A DNA stretch of 64,000 nt from JACZST01 sp964195155 (GTDB taxonomy: Bacteria > Actinomycetota > Acidimicrobiia > Spongiisociales > UBA5794): contig CAXMOP010000060.1 of the NCBI GenBank assembly GCA_964195155.1, forward strand, positions 16,788-80,787. The letters are read 5' to 3'. Position 1 is the first letter of the stretch. Each line of letters begins with the position of its first letter. The translations under genes and the position numbers were made by a program. Of this stretch, positions 45,855 to 55,088 are shown piece after piece. The notes under the pieces were generated by a model that was given only the letters and a program-made list of their open reading frames with translations, was not told where the DNA came from and ran no database searches.

Positions 45855-47447
45855 CTAGACGGCGACCTGCTCGGAGGCTTGCTCGTTGTCCGATCCGCCG
45901 AACACCTCCTCTGCCGATGCCTGGGTCGCCCGCATGCGCCTTGGGATCAAGGTGAACGCAATGACGACGGCGGTCACCAGCACGGCTGCGGAGATCCGGA
46001 AACCGGACACCATGGCGTCGACAAACGCCTGGTTCGCCGCAGGGATCACCACCGCGGCAATACTTTCCGGCAGCTCGGCCGAGATCGCCGAGGCAACCCC
46101 GACCCCCTCGCCCACCAGCTCGACGACCTCATCGGGAACGACCCCGATCAGCGCATCGTCGACGTTGGACCGGTACAAACTCGACACAATCGATCCGATG
46201 GTGGCGATGCCGAGGGCACCGCCGAGCTCCCGACTCACATCGTTGACCGCAGAGCCGACGCCGGCGTCGGCCTCAGGGACCGCCGCCATCACCGTGTCGG
46301 TCAGCGCCGGCATGCCGAGCCCCGCCCCGAACCCGAAGATCCCGAGCGGGATGATCACCGCCAGCGTCGAGGAATCCTGCGTGATTCCGGTGAGTAGCAG
46401 GACCCCGCCAATCATGGCTGCGGCCATGGCCAGCACCAGATACCGCGGGCCGATCCTCTTCACGAGGGCGCCGGAGAGCGGCGCTCCCATCATCATCCCG
46501 ACCGAGGCCGGGATGATCAGCAGACCCGCGGCGAACGCGGTGCGGCCCTGCACGATCTGGAAGTACTGCGTCAGGAAGAAGAAGGTCACCAGCATCCCGA
46601 AAATGATCAGGCCAAGCGAGAGCACGGCTCCGGTGAAGTCCTTCTGCCGGAAGAACTTCAGGGGAAGCATCGGTGCATCGCTTCTGATCTCGACGTAGGC
46701 GAAGGCCGAGAGCAAGAAGGCGGCCAGCGTGAAGAAGAAGACGATCACCGGTGACGTCCAGCCGAACTCCGGACCCTGAATGATCGCGTATACGAGAGCG
46801 ATCAGCCCGGTGGTACCAAGCACCGCACCCGGAACATCGAGCCCGAGGTTGCGCTCGTCCTTCGACTCGGGAACGAAGACCATCCCGGCCAGGGCAAGGG
46901 CGAGGATCGGAATGTGCAGGAAGAACACGGCCGACCAACCCACGTTGTCGACGAGCCAGCCGCCCAGAACCGGCCCGAGGCCGATGCCGAGGGCACCGAC
47001 GGCGGTCCAGATTCCAATGGCCTTGGCCCTCTCGCCGCGGGGGAACACGTTGGTGATGATCGACAGCGTCGCCGGAAGCACCAGCGCCGCGCCGAGGCCT
47101 TGGACGCCACGGAAGATCACCAGCTGGGCCGATGAGTCCGCCATCCCCGCCCCGATCGAGCCAAGCGCGAAGATGAGCAACCCAATAATCATCCATCGCT
47201 TTCTGCCGTACCGGTCACCGAGGCTCCCACCCAGGAGCAGCAGGCCGGCAAGCACCAGCACATAGGAGTCGACGACCCATTGCAGGGTCGAGATCGATGC
47301 TCCGAGGTCGACTGAGATCGCCGGCAACGCGGTATTGACCACCGTGTTGTCGAGGAAGACGATCAGCGTCCCCACAGACATGACGGCGAGCACCAGCCAG
47401 CGGTTCACCGTGGCTTTGGTGTTATTCGAATTCAGTGTGGTGGACAT
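45855..47447 (-). CDS. MFS drug exporter, DHA2 (EmrB/QacA) family
   Basis: The 530-residue protein is predicted to span the membrane 14 times. It carries the MFS motif GDRYGRKR, the DHA2 motif D1 (LDNTVVNTALPAI) and motif C (GIGLGPVLGGWLV). It is divergent from a TetR regulator with a palindrome between them, so it is probably derepressed by its substrate. The substrate cannot be read from sequence. Inverted-repeat elements lie outside both genes of this pair. Confidence 0.92.
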   Translation of the reverse strand: MSTTLNSNNTKATVNRWLVLAVMSVGTLIVFLDNTVVNTALPAISVDLGASISTLQWVVDSYVLVLAGLLLLGGSLGDRYGRKRWMIIGLLIFALGSIGAGMADSSAQLVIFRGVQGLGAALVLPATLSIITNVFPRGERAKAIGIWTAVGALGIGLGPVLGGWLVDNVGWSAVFFLHIPILALALAGMVFVPESKDERNLGLDVPGAVLGTTGLIALVYAIIQGPEFGWTSPVIVFFFTLAAFLLSAFAYVEIRSDAPMLPLKFFRQKDFTGAVLSLGLIIFGMLVTFFFLTQYFQIVQGRTAFAAGLLIIPASVGMMMGAPLSGALVKRIGPRYLVLAMAAAMIGGVLLLTGITQDSSTLAVIIPLGIFGFGAGLGMPALTDTVMAAVPEADAGVGSAVNDVSRELGGALGIATIGSIVSSLYRSNVDDALIGVVPDEVVELVGEGVGVASAISAELPESIAAVVIPAANQAFVDAMVSGFRISAAVLVTAVVIAFTLIPRRMRATQASAEEVFGGSDNEQASEQVAV

Positions 47448-47518
47448 GTGTACTTCCTTTGTCCACAGACATCTAGCCTGTTATCCAGATGCGAGTTCGG
47501 ACGACTGTACAACATAGT

Positions 47519-47532
47519 TAGACACTTGTCTA
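47519..47532. promoter_or_regulatory. TetR operator candidate between MFS and tetR
   Basis: TAGACA-CT-TGTCTA is a perfect 14-bp palindrome, 51 bp before the tetR start and 71 bp before the MFS start on the other strand. This position suits control of both divergent genes. Confidence 0.6.
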
Positions 47533-47582
47533 GTCGAAGATCTGTACTATGGTGTGAACAGGCAACCAGTGGAGATGGTGCG

Positions 47583-48161
47583 ATGAAGAAGGTGCCGCCC
47601 GAGCTGACAGAGAAGCTGCTCGAGGCCTCGGCCACGATGCCGGTGGGCTCAGGCTTCGACGTGAGCGTCGACGAGGTGGCCGCGATGAGCGGCGTCCCAC
47701 GAGCGACGCTGTACTACTACTTCTCAGGCAAGGACGACCTCGTCCAGTTCTACCTCAATGACCTGATGGAGCGAACGCGGGTCGCCATACAGAAGGCTGC
47801 CGCGACCGAAGGGTCCCACGAGGCTCGTCTAGCCGCGGTCATGACCGGCATCATCGGAGCATTCGCCGAGTACCCGAAGATGTGCATGGAGCTGCCGGCC
47901 GCCATCAAGCACGGTGCCGACTACGCCGAGGTGATGCTGAAGATGGACGAGGCGGTGATGGCCCCGCTTCGCGAGGTGTTGATCGAGGGAAAGGCCGGCA
48001 AGGAGCTGACCTACACCGATGTCGCCACCGCGGCCAACGCCATCATGGGCGCACTGCACATGGTGTCGATGACCAGGCTCATCCAGACCGGGCACCTCGA
48101 TGCCGACGAGACCTCCGCCGCCGTGGTCCCCCAGCTGATCAACGGGCTACTCCCCCGCTGA
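47583..48161 (+). CDS. TetR-family regulator of the divergent MFS exporter
   Basis: The 192-residue protein has the N-terminal HTH (about 8-58: FDVSVDEVAAMSGVPRATLYYYFSGKDDL) and a helical ligand-binding domain. I chose ATG at 47583, preceded by GGAG; an upstream extension would run through the operator. Divergent orientation with the MFS gene and a shared palindrome suggest local repression. Confidence 0.87.
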   Translation: MKKVPPELTEKLLEASATMPVGSGFDVSVDEVAAMSGVPRATLYYYFSGKDDLVQFYLNDLMERTRVAIQKAAATEGSHEARLAAVMTGIIGAFAEYPKMCMELPAAIKHGADYAEVMLKMDEAVMAPLREVLIEGKAGKELTYTDVATAANAIMGALHMVSMTRLIQTGHLDADETSAAVVPQLINGLLPR

Positions 48162-48168
48162 TCTACCG

Positions 48169-48214
48169 TTCTTGCGTAGCCAGGAGCTATATATGGCCGG
48201 CTGCTACGCAAGAA
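48169..48214. repeat. 46-nt inverted-repeat element, copy 2
   Basis: TTCTTGCGTAGC (48169-48180) and GCTACGCAAGAA (48203-48214) are exact complements. The interior differs from the other copies and is only partly self-complementary. It lies between tetR and the glycosidase gene, 15 bp before the latter's start. Confidence 0.85.
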
Positions 48215-48229
48215 CCATCGGGAGGTCCC

Positions 48230-49456
48230 GTGTCGCTGGTTGATGATGCCGCCGAGCGCTCGATCGAGCTGCTGCGCGAGGCGCTGCATCCCGAGGGATT
48301 CGTGGCGTCACCGGCCGACGATCACTACGCCTCGATCTGGGGCCGCGACTCGGCAATGGCGTGCCTCGGTGCCTCACGATCCGGCGACGAAGCGTTGATC
48401 GAGGGTGTCGAGGCGAACCTGCGCACCCTGGCATCGAAGGCGACGCCATATGGCCAGGTCCCCAACGTGTATTGGCCCGAGCGCGGCTACTGGGATTGGG
48501 GTGAGGGCGGCACCACCGACGCCACCGCATGGCTGGTGATCGCCCTCGCCGAGCACGTGGCGGCGACCGGGAGAGACGCTATCGCCACTGAGCTGTGGCC
48601 GGCGGTCGAGTCCGGGATGCGCTGGTTGCGCTACCAGGAGATCACCGGAAGCGGGCTGATCGACTCGCCCGCAGGCGGGGATTGGATGGACGGGACTCTG
48701 CGGCGCGTCGGCCGGGTGTTTCACGTCAACGTCTTGTACCACTGGGCGGCGGCGAGCGCGATGCGGCTGGCCGAGCGACTTGGCGAACAAGCACCGATGG
48801 ACCCGGCTTCGATCGCACGGAAGATCGACGGCCTGTTCTGGCCGGCACCGGGAAGTGATCTGGCCGATCTCAGCACTGCTGACTATCCCAACGAAGCCAC
48901 GGCGGAGTTCCCCCACCCTCTTGCTGTTCGTGAGTTCCAACGGGTTTCGATCGCCGACCGGCGCCACCATCTCGCCTTGGTGTCGTTCGGGCGCTTCGTC
49001 GACCGCTGCGACGTGCTCGGCGAATCCCTCGCCATCGCCAGCGGCCTCGTCGACGGAGACCGCGCCCAAGGCATTCTCGACTACCTGAACGAAGAGGGAT
49101 GCGCCGACCCGTATCCCAGCAAGACCTGGCCCGAGCCATTCCTTCCGGGCGCTCCGGGCAGCATCCTCGACACCGACGCCGACGCCTTGCAGGACGAGCG
49201 CTGGCGCAACCCGCCGGGGTCCTATCACAACGGGGCGATTTGGCCGTACATCGGCGGAGCCCATGCTGTCGCCGCGTCGGTGGCCGGCCGAGACGACGAG
49301 GCCCGCCGATTGCTCGAAGGCGTTGCGGCAGCCAATGCCCTCAACGAATGGAGCTTCCCGGAATGGATCGGAGTCCCCGCAGGCCAGCCCGACGGCGCCC
49401 GTCGCCAGGCATGGAACGCCGGCGCGTACCTGTGGGCGTATTCCGCAATCGGCTAG
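48230..49456 (+). CDS. (alpha/alpha)6-barrel glycosidase, debranching-enzyme-like
   Basis: The 408-residue protein shows six-hairpin glycosidase motifs: SIWGRDSAMACLGA near the N-terminus, GGDWMDG with a candidate acid, and PGSYHNGAIWPYIGGAHA near the C-terminus. It resembles amylo-alpha-1,6-glucosidase or GH63/GH100-like proteins, but the substrate is not clear. No signal peptide is present. GTG at 48230 follows GGAGG by 4 nt. A second (alpha/alpha)6 enzyme lies at 50095-51276 on the other strand. Confidence 0.7.
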   Translation: MSLVDDAAERSIELLREALHPEGFVASPADDHYASIWGRDSAMACLGASRSGDEALIEGVEANLRTLASKATPYGQVPNVYWPERGYWDWGEGGTTDATAWLVIALAEHVAATGRDAIATELWPAVESGMRWLRYQEITGSGLIDSPAGGDWMDGTLRRVGRVFHVNVLYHWAAASAMRLAERLGEQAPMDPASIARKIDGLFWPAPGSDLADLSTADYPNEATAEFPHPLAVREFQRVSIADRRHHLALVSFGRFVDRCDVLGESLAIASGLVDGDRAQGILDYLNEEGCADPYPSKTWPEPFLPGAPGSILDTDADALQDERWRNPPGSYHNGAIWPYIGGAHAVAASVAGRDDEARRLLEGVAAANALNEWSFPEWIGVPAGQPDGARRQAWNAGAYLWAYSAIG

Positions 49457-49469
49457 GTTCCTGCCACCG

Positions 49470-50123
49470 ATGGCTGACACCGAACTCGACGCGCTGAACC
49501 AGGCCGCAGAACAACGCTGGATCGAGATGTGGCTGGAGGGGCCAACACTGCGGGCCGACGCTCTGCGTCGCGGCGACCTAGCGCCCGAGGTGGAGCTGCT
49601 TGCCGAGGATGGATCCCCGGTGGTACTCAGCTCATTCTGGGCCGAGCGGCCGGCGCTGGTGATCCTCTGGCGCCACCTTGGATGCGGGTGCGGGCAGGAC
49701 CGCGCCCGACGCCTCGCAAACGAGTTTCAGGGCTACGTCGCCGCCGGTCTCCAGGTTGTCGTCGTTGCGCCCGGTGATCCGCAACGTGTGGCTGCGTACA
49801 GAGAGAAGTATGGCGTGGTGGCGCCGATGCTGGCCGACCGCGAATACGCCACCCATCATGGCTTCGGGCTGTCGCACTGGTCGGTCGAGCAGGTGCTCTA
49901 CGACGCACCCGACGAGTACTGCGAGCTGCGCCGCGACACCGGCGACGACTTCCAGACCGGGCGCCGGGCGGAGGGGCGGCCAATGGTCGATGACCCCTGG
50001 ATGCCTTCGGCAGAGTTCATTGTGGGAACCGACGGGGTGATTCGGATCGCCTACCTGTACAACTACTGCGAGGACTTCCCAGATCCGCGAGTGTTCACGA
50101 CGGCGGCTCGACTGGCATCGTGA
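49470..50123 (+). CDS. Peroxiredoxin-like (AhpC/TSA-fold) protein
   Basis: The 217-residue thioredoxin-fold protein has PALVILWRHLGCGCGQDRARRL. Cys72 and Cys74 occupy the redox site, where peroxiredoxins usually have a (T)PVC-type Cys; CGCG is atypical. It starts 14 bp after the glycosidase, so may be cotranscribed. Its last 29 bases overlap the 3' end of the convergent glycosidase gene. Its reductant and substrate are unknown. Confidence 0.7.
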   Translation: MADTELDALNQAAEQRWIEMWLEGPTLRADALRRGDLAPEVELLAEDGSPVVLSSFWAERPALVILWRHLGCGCGQDRARRLANEFQGYVAAGLQVVVVAPGDPQRVAAYREKYGVVAPMLADREYATHHGFGLSHWSVEQVLYDAPDEYCELRRDTGDDFQTGRRAEGRPMVDDPWMPSAEFIVGTDGVIRIAYLYNYCEDFPDPRVFTTAARLAS

Positions 50124-51276
50124 TCTCATCGACCGCTGCAAGCGCCGCCCAGGTCTGCGGGACCGCGCCTCTGGCTTCTCCGGTTTCCGGATCCCACAGC
50201 TCCGAGAACCCGGAGGTGATCGCGCCGCGGCGGGTCATCGCCGCAATCTGGTCGGCGAGGTCGGCACGGCCCCAGCGGAGCGCAGCAACCCTCGCCAGAT
50301 GGTTGAGCTGGGGCCAGGCCGCCCCGCGCCAATAGAGATCCGGCCGGTACACCGGATGGGAACGGGGCACATAGGCCAGCCCGTAGGGGGCGGCGAAACG
50401 GGTCTCGTCGGCGAGCTGGTCCAAAACGGTCGATGCGAGCTCCGGGTTGGTGGTTGACAGCGCCGGCAGAGCCCCGTCGAGGGTGGGCACGCTCGTCGAG
50501 TCGTCCGGTCCCACCACGGCGAGGTCGGCCCAGAGGCCCTCATGAGGATCCCAGAGCTGCTCATCGAGTACAGCAGCCAGCTCGCCGGCACGGTCCTCCC
50601 AGACGGAATCGCCCCCAACGGAGGCGAACTCACGCATGCCGTGGGCGGCGATGGCGTTGAAGGCCGCCGGCGCCGCCTCGAACTTCTCGTTGGTCGCCGC
50701 CTCACCGGTCGCCTCGAATGCGGTGAGGCCCACCAGCTCGAGGTCAAACCCGGTCCACTGGTCCCGGTTCCAGTCGGCCGTTCCGATCCAGCCGTCCCAA
50801 CGCGGCGAGTCGTCGGCGCCGGCCTCCCAGGGATGGACGATGCGCAACAGCCCCTCGCCGGTTCGACGCTCCCGCCACAGGTATTCGTAGGCGGCGGAGA
50901 CCCTGTCGATCAGCCCGCCGCCGACCGGTAGCCCGCTTCTGACGAGTGTTGCCAGCGCGTGCCCGTAGACCGGTGGCTGGGTATACCCGGAGCGATCGTC
51001 GAGCGGTCCCCGATACTGCGAAGGCTCGGCGTAGCGCATGTGCGGGACAAACCCGCTCGGCAGCTGGCCGACGAACACCGCTTCGAGTTCCCGCACCGCT
51101 CGATCGTCGCCGAGGGCAGCCCAGGCGATCGCATGGAAACAGCTGTCCCACAGCCAGAGATGTGGATACACCGACGGATTCGGATACGAATAGCCCCGCG
51201 CCTCGTCCCAGGCCTCCTCGAGCACCCGGGCAGCCTGCGACCTCGCATCATCCTTTGTTGCGGGCATTGCGGCCAT
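50095..51276 (-). CDS. Mannosylglycerate hydrolase/GH63-like glycosidase
   Basis: The 393-residue protein has the (alpha/alpha)6-barrel signatures of MGH/GH63 enzymes: YPHLWLWDSCFHAIAW, then DWNRDQWTG and YWRGAAWPQLNHL, and FSELWDPETGE near the end. Hydrolysis of glucosylglycerate or mannosylglycerate-type solutes is a reasonable guess. ATG at 51276 (or 51267) leaves only 11 bp to the divergent DDN-type gene, so both promoters must overlap the coding starts. Confidence 0.72.
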   Translation of the reverse strand: MAAMPATKDDARSQAARVLEEAWDEARGYSYPNPSVYPHLWLWDSCFHAIAWAALGDDRAVRELEAVFVGQLPSGFVPHMRYAEPSQYRGPLDDRSGYTQPPVYGHALATLVRSGLPVGGGLIDRVSAAYEYLWRERRTGEGLLRIVHPWEAGADDSPRWDGWIGTADWNRDQWTGFDLELVGLTAFEATGEAATNEKFEAAPAAFNAIAAHGMREFASVGGDSVWEDRAGELAAVLDEQLWDPHEGLWADLAVVGPDDSTSVPTLDGALPALSTTNPELASTVLDQLADETRFAAPYGLAYVPRSHPVYRPDLYWRGAAWPQLNHLARVAALRWGRADLADQIAAMTRRGAITSGFSELWDPETGEARGAVPQTWAALAAVDEITMPVEPPS

Positions 51277-51287
51277 ATATTGGCCCA

Positions 51288-51788
51288 ATGTCCACAGGAT
51301 CCGGGGAGCAATCAGAGCCAAGGCCAATTCTCCGCAAGCCGCCGCGCGGCGCGATGCGATGGCTGATGAAGGCGCCCGCGTATCTCTACCGAGCCAAACT
51401 CGGCTGGATGATGGGGAAACGGATGGCGATGATCGAGCACGTCGGCCGGCGGTCGGGGAAGACCTATCAGACGGTCCTCGAGGTGGTTCGCTACGACAAC
51501 GACACGATCGACCTCGCCGCCGCATGGGGCCCGAAGAGCGACTGGTTCCGCAACATCAAGGCCAATCCGGCCGTCAAGGTCAGCAGTGGCCGGATTCACC
51601 AGGCGCCGGCGACCGGCGGCGTGGTCGACGCCGAAATCGCGGCCGAGGTGTACGCCGCATACACCGAAGCTCACCCGCGATCGGTGCAGGCGCTCTCCAA
51701 AACCATGGGCCTGCCCTTCGAGGACCCCGAGGTGATGGCTGCGTCGGTTCCGCTGGTTCGGCTCACACTCGACGCCAGCGCCCGATAG
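51288..51788 (+). CDS. Nitroreductase/deazaflavin (F420)-dependent oxidoreductase, DDN family
   Basis: The 166-residue split-barrel protein has RRSGKTYQTVLEVVRYD, then WGPKSDWFRNIKANPAV, the hallmark of F420-binding DDN-type enzymes. This implies F420 use by the host. ATG at 51288 is 11 bp from the divergent glycosidase start, with no Shine-Dalgarno sequence, so a leaderless transcript is likely. Confidence 0.85.
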   Translation: MSTGSGEQSEPRPILRKPPRGAMRWLMKAPAYLYRAKLGWMMGKRMAMIEHVGRRSGKTYQTVLEVVRYDNDTIDLAAAWGPKSDWFRNIKANPAVKVSSGRIHQAPATGGVVDAEIAAEVYAAYTEAHPRSVQALSKTMGLPFEDPEVMAASVPLVRLTLDASAR

Positions 51789-51852
51789 AAGGGTCGGGCT
51801 CGTTCACCACGGCCACTGGGTACGACGGCCGACCGATCGGTACGCTTGCACG

Positions 51853-51927
51853 ATGGGCGGCAGTATCCACCCACTCACCGGGTTCGAGGGCAAGTTGCAT
51901 CGCTATGCGATAAGCGGCGACCAATGA
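51853..51927 (+). CDS. Possible 24-residue upstream ORF coupled to the CDF gene
   Basis: The ORF begins MGGSIHPLTGFEGKLHRY and its stop overlaps the CDF transporter ATG (ATGA, 51924-51927). A TACGCT -10-like box (51841-51846) would place transcription initiation at about its ATG. It may couple or sense translation before the transporter. It has no recognisable relatives and could be chance. Confidence 0.35.
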   Translation: MGGSIHPLTGFEGKLHRYAISGDQ

Positions 51928-52895
51928 CCACTGCGGAGCACCAGCAGGGCGGTTCGGCGGGTGGCGGCCACGACCACACCGCCATGCTCGCCGCCAACGA
52001 GCGGGCCCTCAAGATCAGCCTGTGGCTGACCGGTATCTACTTCTTCGTCGAGCTCGGTCTTGGGCTGGCCAGCGGATCGGTGGCGGTGCTCGCCGATGCC
52101 ATGCACACGTTCTCTGCGGTCGGCGGGGTGTTGTTGGCGTTGGTCGCGGCCCGGATCGCCGCTCGCCCGGCCGACCGCTATCGAACCTTCGGCTCCATCA
52201 GGGCCGAGATCATCGGTGCGCTCCTCAACGGCCTGTTCCTCTTCCTCATGGCCTTCGTGGTCATCGGGCTTGGCATCCGGCGGCTGCTCAACCCCAGCGA
52301 GCTCGAAACCGGCCTGATGCTGCTCGCCGCGATCGGCGGCATCATCACCGAACTCATCTCGCTTCGCGTCCTCTACGCCGGGCAGAAAGACAACCTCAAC
52401 ATGCGGGGCGCCTACTGGCACGTGGTGCAGACTTTCGTCGGCAGCCTGTTGATCATTGTCGCCGCCGTCGTCGTCACCTTCACCGACTTCATCGCCATCG
52501 ACCCCATCTTGGGTATCACCTTCGGATTCGTGTTGCTGTGGGCGGCATGGGGAATCACCCGTGATTCCATCCGGATTCTGATGGAGACGGTGCCGTCCGA
52601 CGTCGACCTGCCCGAGGTCATCGGATCGCTGGTCGAGATCCCCGGAGTACGGGATGCCCACCACGTCCATGCCTGGGCATTGACCAGCGGGCGCAACCTG
52701 TTCTCTGCCCACCTCCTGGTCGCAGAGGACGTCGACCCCCAAGCGGTGCTGCACTCGGCGCAAACCGTAGTGAGGGATGAGCACGGCTTCTACTTTTCGA
52801 CGATCCAGGTCGAGACCGAGTGCGAGGAGCCAGACCCCGCAGCAGCAATCGACTTCGCCAACACCGACCCATTGGAGCATCGGCACCCGGGCTGA
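51924..52895 (+). CDS. Cation diffusion facilitator family transporter with altered site A
   Basis: The 323-residue protein has the six-span CDF layout and a C-terminal cytoplasmic domain (about 240-310, GVRDAHHVHAWALTSG). An N-terminal His-containing tail (GGHDHTA) precedes it. In CzcD/ZitB-type proteins the transport site uses two HxxxD pairs. Here they read H61-TFS-A65 and H166-VVQ-T170, so both aspartates are missing. Metal specificity or mechanism may differ, or the protein may no longer transport zinc. ATG at 51924 was chosen over upstream extensions. Confidence 0.85.
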   Translation: MTTAEHQQGGSAGGGHDHTAMLAANERALKISLWLTGIYFFVELGLGLASGSVAVLADAMHTFSAVGGVLLALVAARIAARPADRYRTFGSIRAEIIGALLNGLFLFLMAFVVIGLGIRRLLNPSELETGLMLLAAIGGIITELISLRVLYAGQKDNLNMRGAYWHVVQTFVGSLLIIVAAVVVTFTDFIAIDPILGITFGFVLLWAAWGITRDSIRILMETVPSDVDLPEVIGSLVEIPGVRDAHHVHAWALTSGRNLFSAHLLVAEDVDPQAVLHSAQTVVRDEHGFYFSTIQVETECEEPDPAAAIDFANTDPLEHRHPG

Positions 52896-53065
52896 GGTGA
52901 CCAATGCTCGCCCGGGTACGCCTCGAGCACGCGATCCATCACCGCGACGATCACTCGCCGCTCATCGGAGGGCCGACGAGCGTGTCGATCGATGGCTCGG
53001 CGCCGGCCTCGACGTCGACGTGCTGGAGACTGCGACCTACTTCCAGTATGGGATCGGGACGCGGA

Positions 53066-53926
53066 TCAGGCTCCCAGGAGCACCTCGCCAAGGGTGAGCA
53101 CCGCGACGGCGAGGAAGATCCAGCCAAGCAAATGGATCAAGGACTCGCCTCGCACTCGCTGTGACAGCAGCGGCGCAAGCTGGCCACCGAGGATCACTCC
53201 GGGAACCGTGAAGATCACGATCGAAAGCACCGTATCGAGACCAGATCCACCGTCGGTGACGAATCCGACGATATGCGTGGCGCTTGCGGCCAGCGCCGTC
53301 ACCGCCACCACCACGACGCTGGTCGCAACCGCGATCCGCGTCGGGACGCGACACCGCATCACCAGCGTGTAGTCGTTGAGCTCACCCAGCCCCGTCGATA
53401 TCAACCCAACGGACAGGCCACCAAGCCCGGCCGCCCACCGACCCTCGTTGGTCCGGCACACCTGGTACTCGAGCGTCTCGCCATCTGCGGCGACGATGCG
53501 CCGTTCCAAACTCGGCTGCACGACTCCGTCTCCCCGTGCGATCGCGGCGTCCTCCCGGTGCCGGTCGTGATGGCGGAGGAACGCAAAAGCGATGGCGAGG
53601 AGCGCCAAGCCCAACAGCACCTTGAGCAGGTCGGCGGGAATAACTCCGGCAAGCAACGCCCCAACTACGGCGGCCGGCACCGAGAAAACGGCAAGCATGC
53701 GCGCCATCGTCCAGTCGATGGTTCCGGCCCTGGCGTGCGCCGACACTCCCGAGGCAAAGCCAAAGACCTCGGTGATCAATGCCGCTCCGATCGCCACCTG
53801 GGGCTCCAATCCCAACACGAGGATGAAAAGCGGGGCAAAGAAGGTGGCTCCTCCGATGCCGGCACCGATCGCCACGAATGAGATCCCGATCGCTACCGGA
53901 AACAGATACCAATAGGTCAACTCCAC
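53066..53926 (-). CDS. TauE/SafE-family sulfite exporter-like permease
   Basis: The 286-residue membrane protein has two repeated halves typical of TauE/SafE (GIGGATFFAPLFIL near residue 25 and GLGGLSVGLISTGLGELND near 170), separated by a hydrophilic loop (about 118-160). The family exports sulfite or sulfonates and related small organic anions; the substrate here is unknown. The start is GTG at 53926. The 170 bp downstream (52896-53065) hold nothing I can name. Confidence 0.85.
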   Translation of the reverse strand: MELTYWYLFPVAIGISFVAIGAGIGGATFFAPLFILVLGLEPQVAIGAALITEVFGFASGVSAHARAGTIDWTMARMLAVFSVPAAVVGALLAGVIPADLLKVLLGLALLAIAFAFLRHHDRHREDAAIARGDGVVQPSLERRIVAADGETLEYQVCRTNEGRWAAGLGGLSVGLISTGLGELNDYTLVMRCRVPTRIAVATSVVVVAVTALAASATHIVGFVTDGGSGLDTVLSIVIFTVPGVILGGQLAPLLSQRVRGESLIHLLGWIFLAVAVLTLGEVLLGA

Positions 53927-54010
53927 CGCTGGACCGTATCACCGACGTGCAGCCGGGAACCCCACAGCCGGCGACGGCCGTCAAAGCGGAGAAGCAACCT
54001 GGAGGGGAAT

Positions 54011-55066
54011 ATGCGTCGCTTTGCCGCCTTTGCCACAACCTTGTTGATCGCACTCTTCGTCGTCGCCCCGGCCGCCCGTGCCTGCGGGTTTCTCGTCTCG
54101 GCGAATGGGGCGATTCGCCTGCAGAAAACGACGACGTTCGTCACCTGGGCCGATGGCATCGAGCGCTACATCACCAACTTCACCTTCGAGGGTGAGGTGG
54201 AGTCGTTTGGCTCGATCATCCCGCTGCCGGCCGAGCCCACCGAGGTCACCCGTGCCGGTGACTGGACGCTGCAGCGACTCCAGCTCGAGGTGAACCCGCA
54301 GCCACCGTTCCAGCTCCGCAGCGCGGCACTGTCCGCGACGGCCGAGGGTGTTGAGGTCATCCTGCGCACCCAGATCGACGCGCTCGACGTGGTAGTGCTC
54401 AAGGGCGGCGGCGCCGACGTGCTGGCGTGGGTGAACGACAACGGCTTCAACTTGCCAGAGGGGCCGGAAACGGACCACATGCTCGAGTTCTACGGATCGC
54501 GCTCCCCCTACTTCCTGGCGGCTCGGTTCGATGCCGACCTCGCCGCCAACGATGGATTCATTTCCGGGGATGGGATCCCGGTGCAGATCACGATTCCGAT
54601 CGACCGGCCCTGGGTGCCCCTCCACATCTTGCACGGAGCCACCCCCGACACCGAGATCATCGAGGCCGACGTGTTCCTGCTGACCCCGGACCGCCCCGCC
54701 CTGCTCCACGGGACCGGGCTCAACGTGGAACGGTCGGAATGGGCGTCCCAGGATCTCCTCGACGATCTCCGCTCCGACGAGAACATGGAGTGGGTCCCGC
54801 GGGAGGGGTGGTTCACCCATCTCGCCCTGGAAGTCGAGGCTCAAGAGCTGGTGTACGACCTGGCGATCAGTGTCGATGGCGACTTTCCATCGTTCGTCGA
54901 CGCCGGCCTGACGCGCTTCGAGCCGACCGAACAGCAGCTCACCGACTTCGGGTTGCGCAGGAATACGTCACCCAGGACCGGCGTCCTGGCCGCGGTTGCC
55001 GCAGTGGCGGTGGCCGGCTCGGCGTTGGCGCTCGGAATCGCCTGGTCGATGGGTCCAAAAGACTGA
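54011..55066 (+). CDS. DUF2330 secreted, C-terminally anchored protein
   Basis: The 351-residue protein has a signal peptide (about 1-24, cleaving near ARA-CGF) and a DUF2330 ectodomain with CGFLVSANGAIRLQKTTTF. One C-terminal span (about 323-345, VLAAVAAVAVAGSALALGIAW) anchors it. Cys25 follows directly on the predicted cleavage site. The ribosome-binding site GGAGGGGA lies close to the ATG. The function is unknown. Confidence 0.85.
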   Translation: MRRFAAFATTLLIALFVVAPAARACGFLVSANGAIRLQKTTTFVTWADGIERYITNFTFEGEVESFGSIIPLPAEPTEVTRAGDWTLQRLQLEVNPQPPFQLRSAALSATAEGVEVILRTQIDALDVVVLKGGGADVLAWVNDNGFNLPEGPETDHMLEFYGSRSPYFLAARFDADLAANDGFISGDGIPVQITIPIDRPWVPLHILHGATPDTEIIEADVFLLTPDRPALLHGTGLNVERSEWASQDLLDDLRSDENMEWVPREGWFTHLALEVEAQELVYDLAISVDGDFPSFVDAGLTRFEPTEQQLTDFGLRRNTSPRTGVLAAVAAVAVAGSALALGIAWSMGPKD

Positions 55067-55088
55067 ATTCGGGACCGCTGCGGCCTGA

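Noticed and set aside
52896..53065. Fragmentary reading frame (ADERVDRWLGAGLDVDVLETAT) after the CDF gene
   Set aside because: Looks protein-like but matches no family I recognise and has no start or signal; too weak to call a pseudogene.
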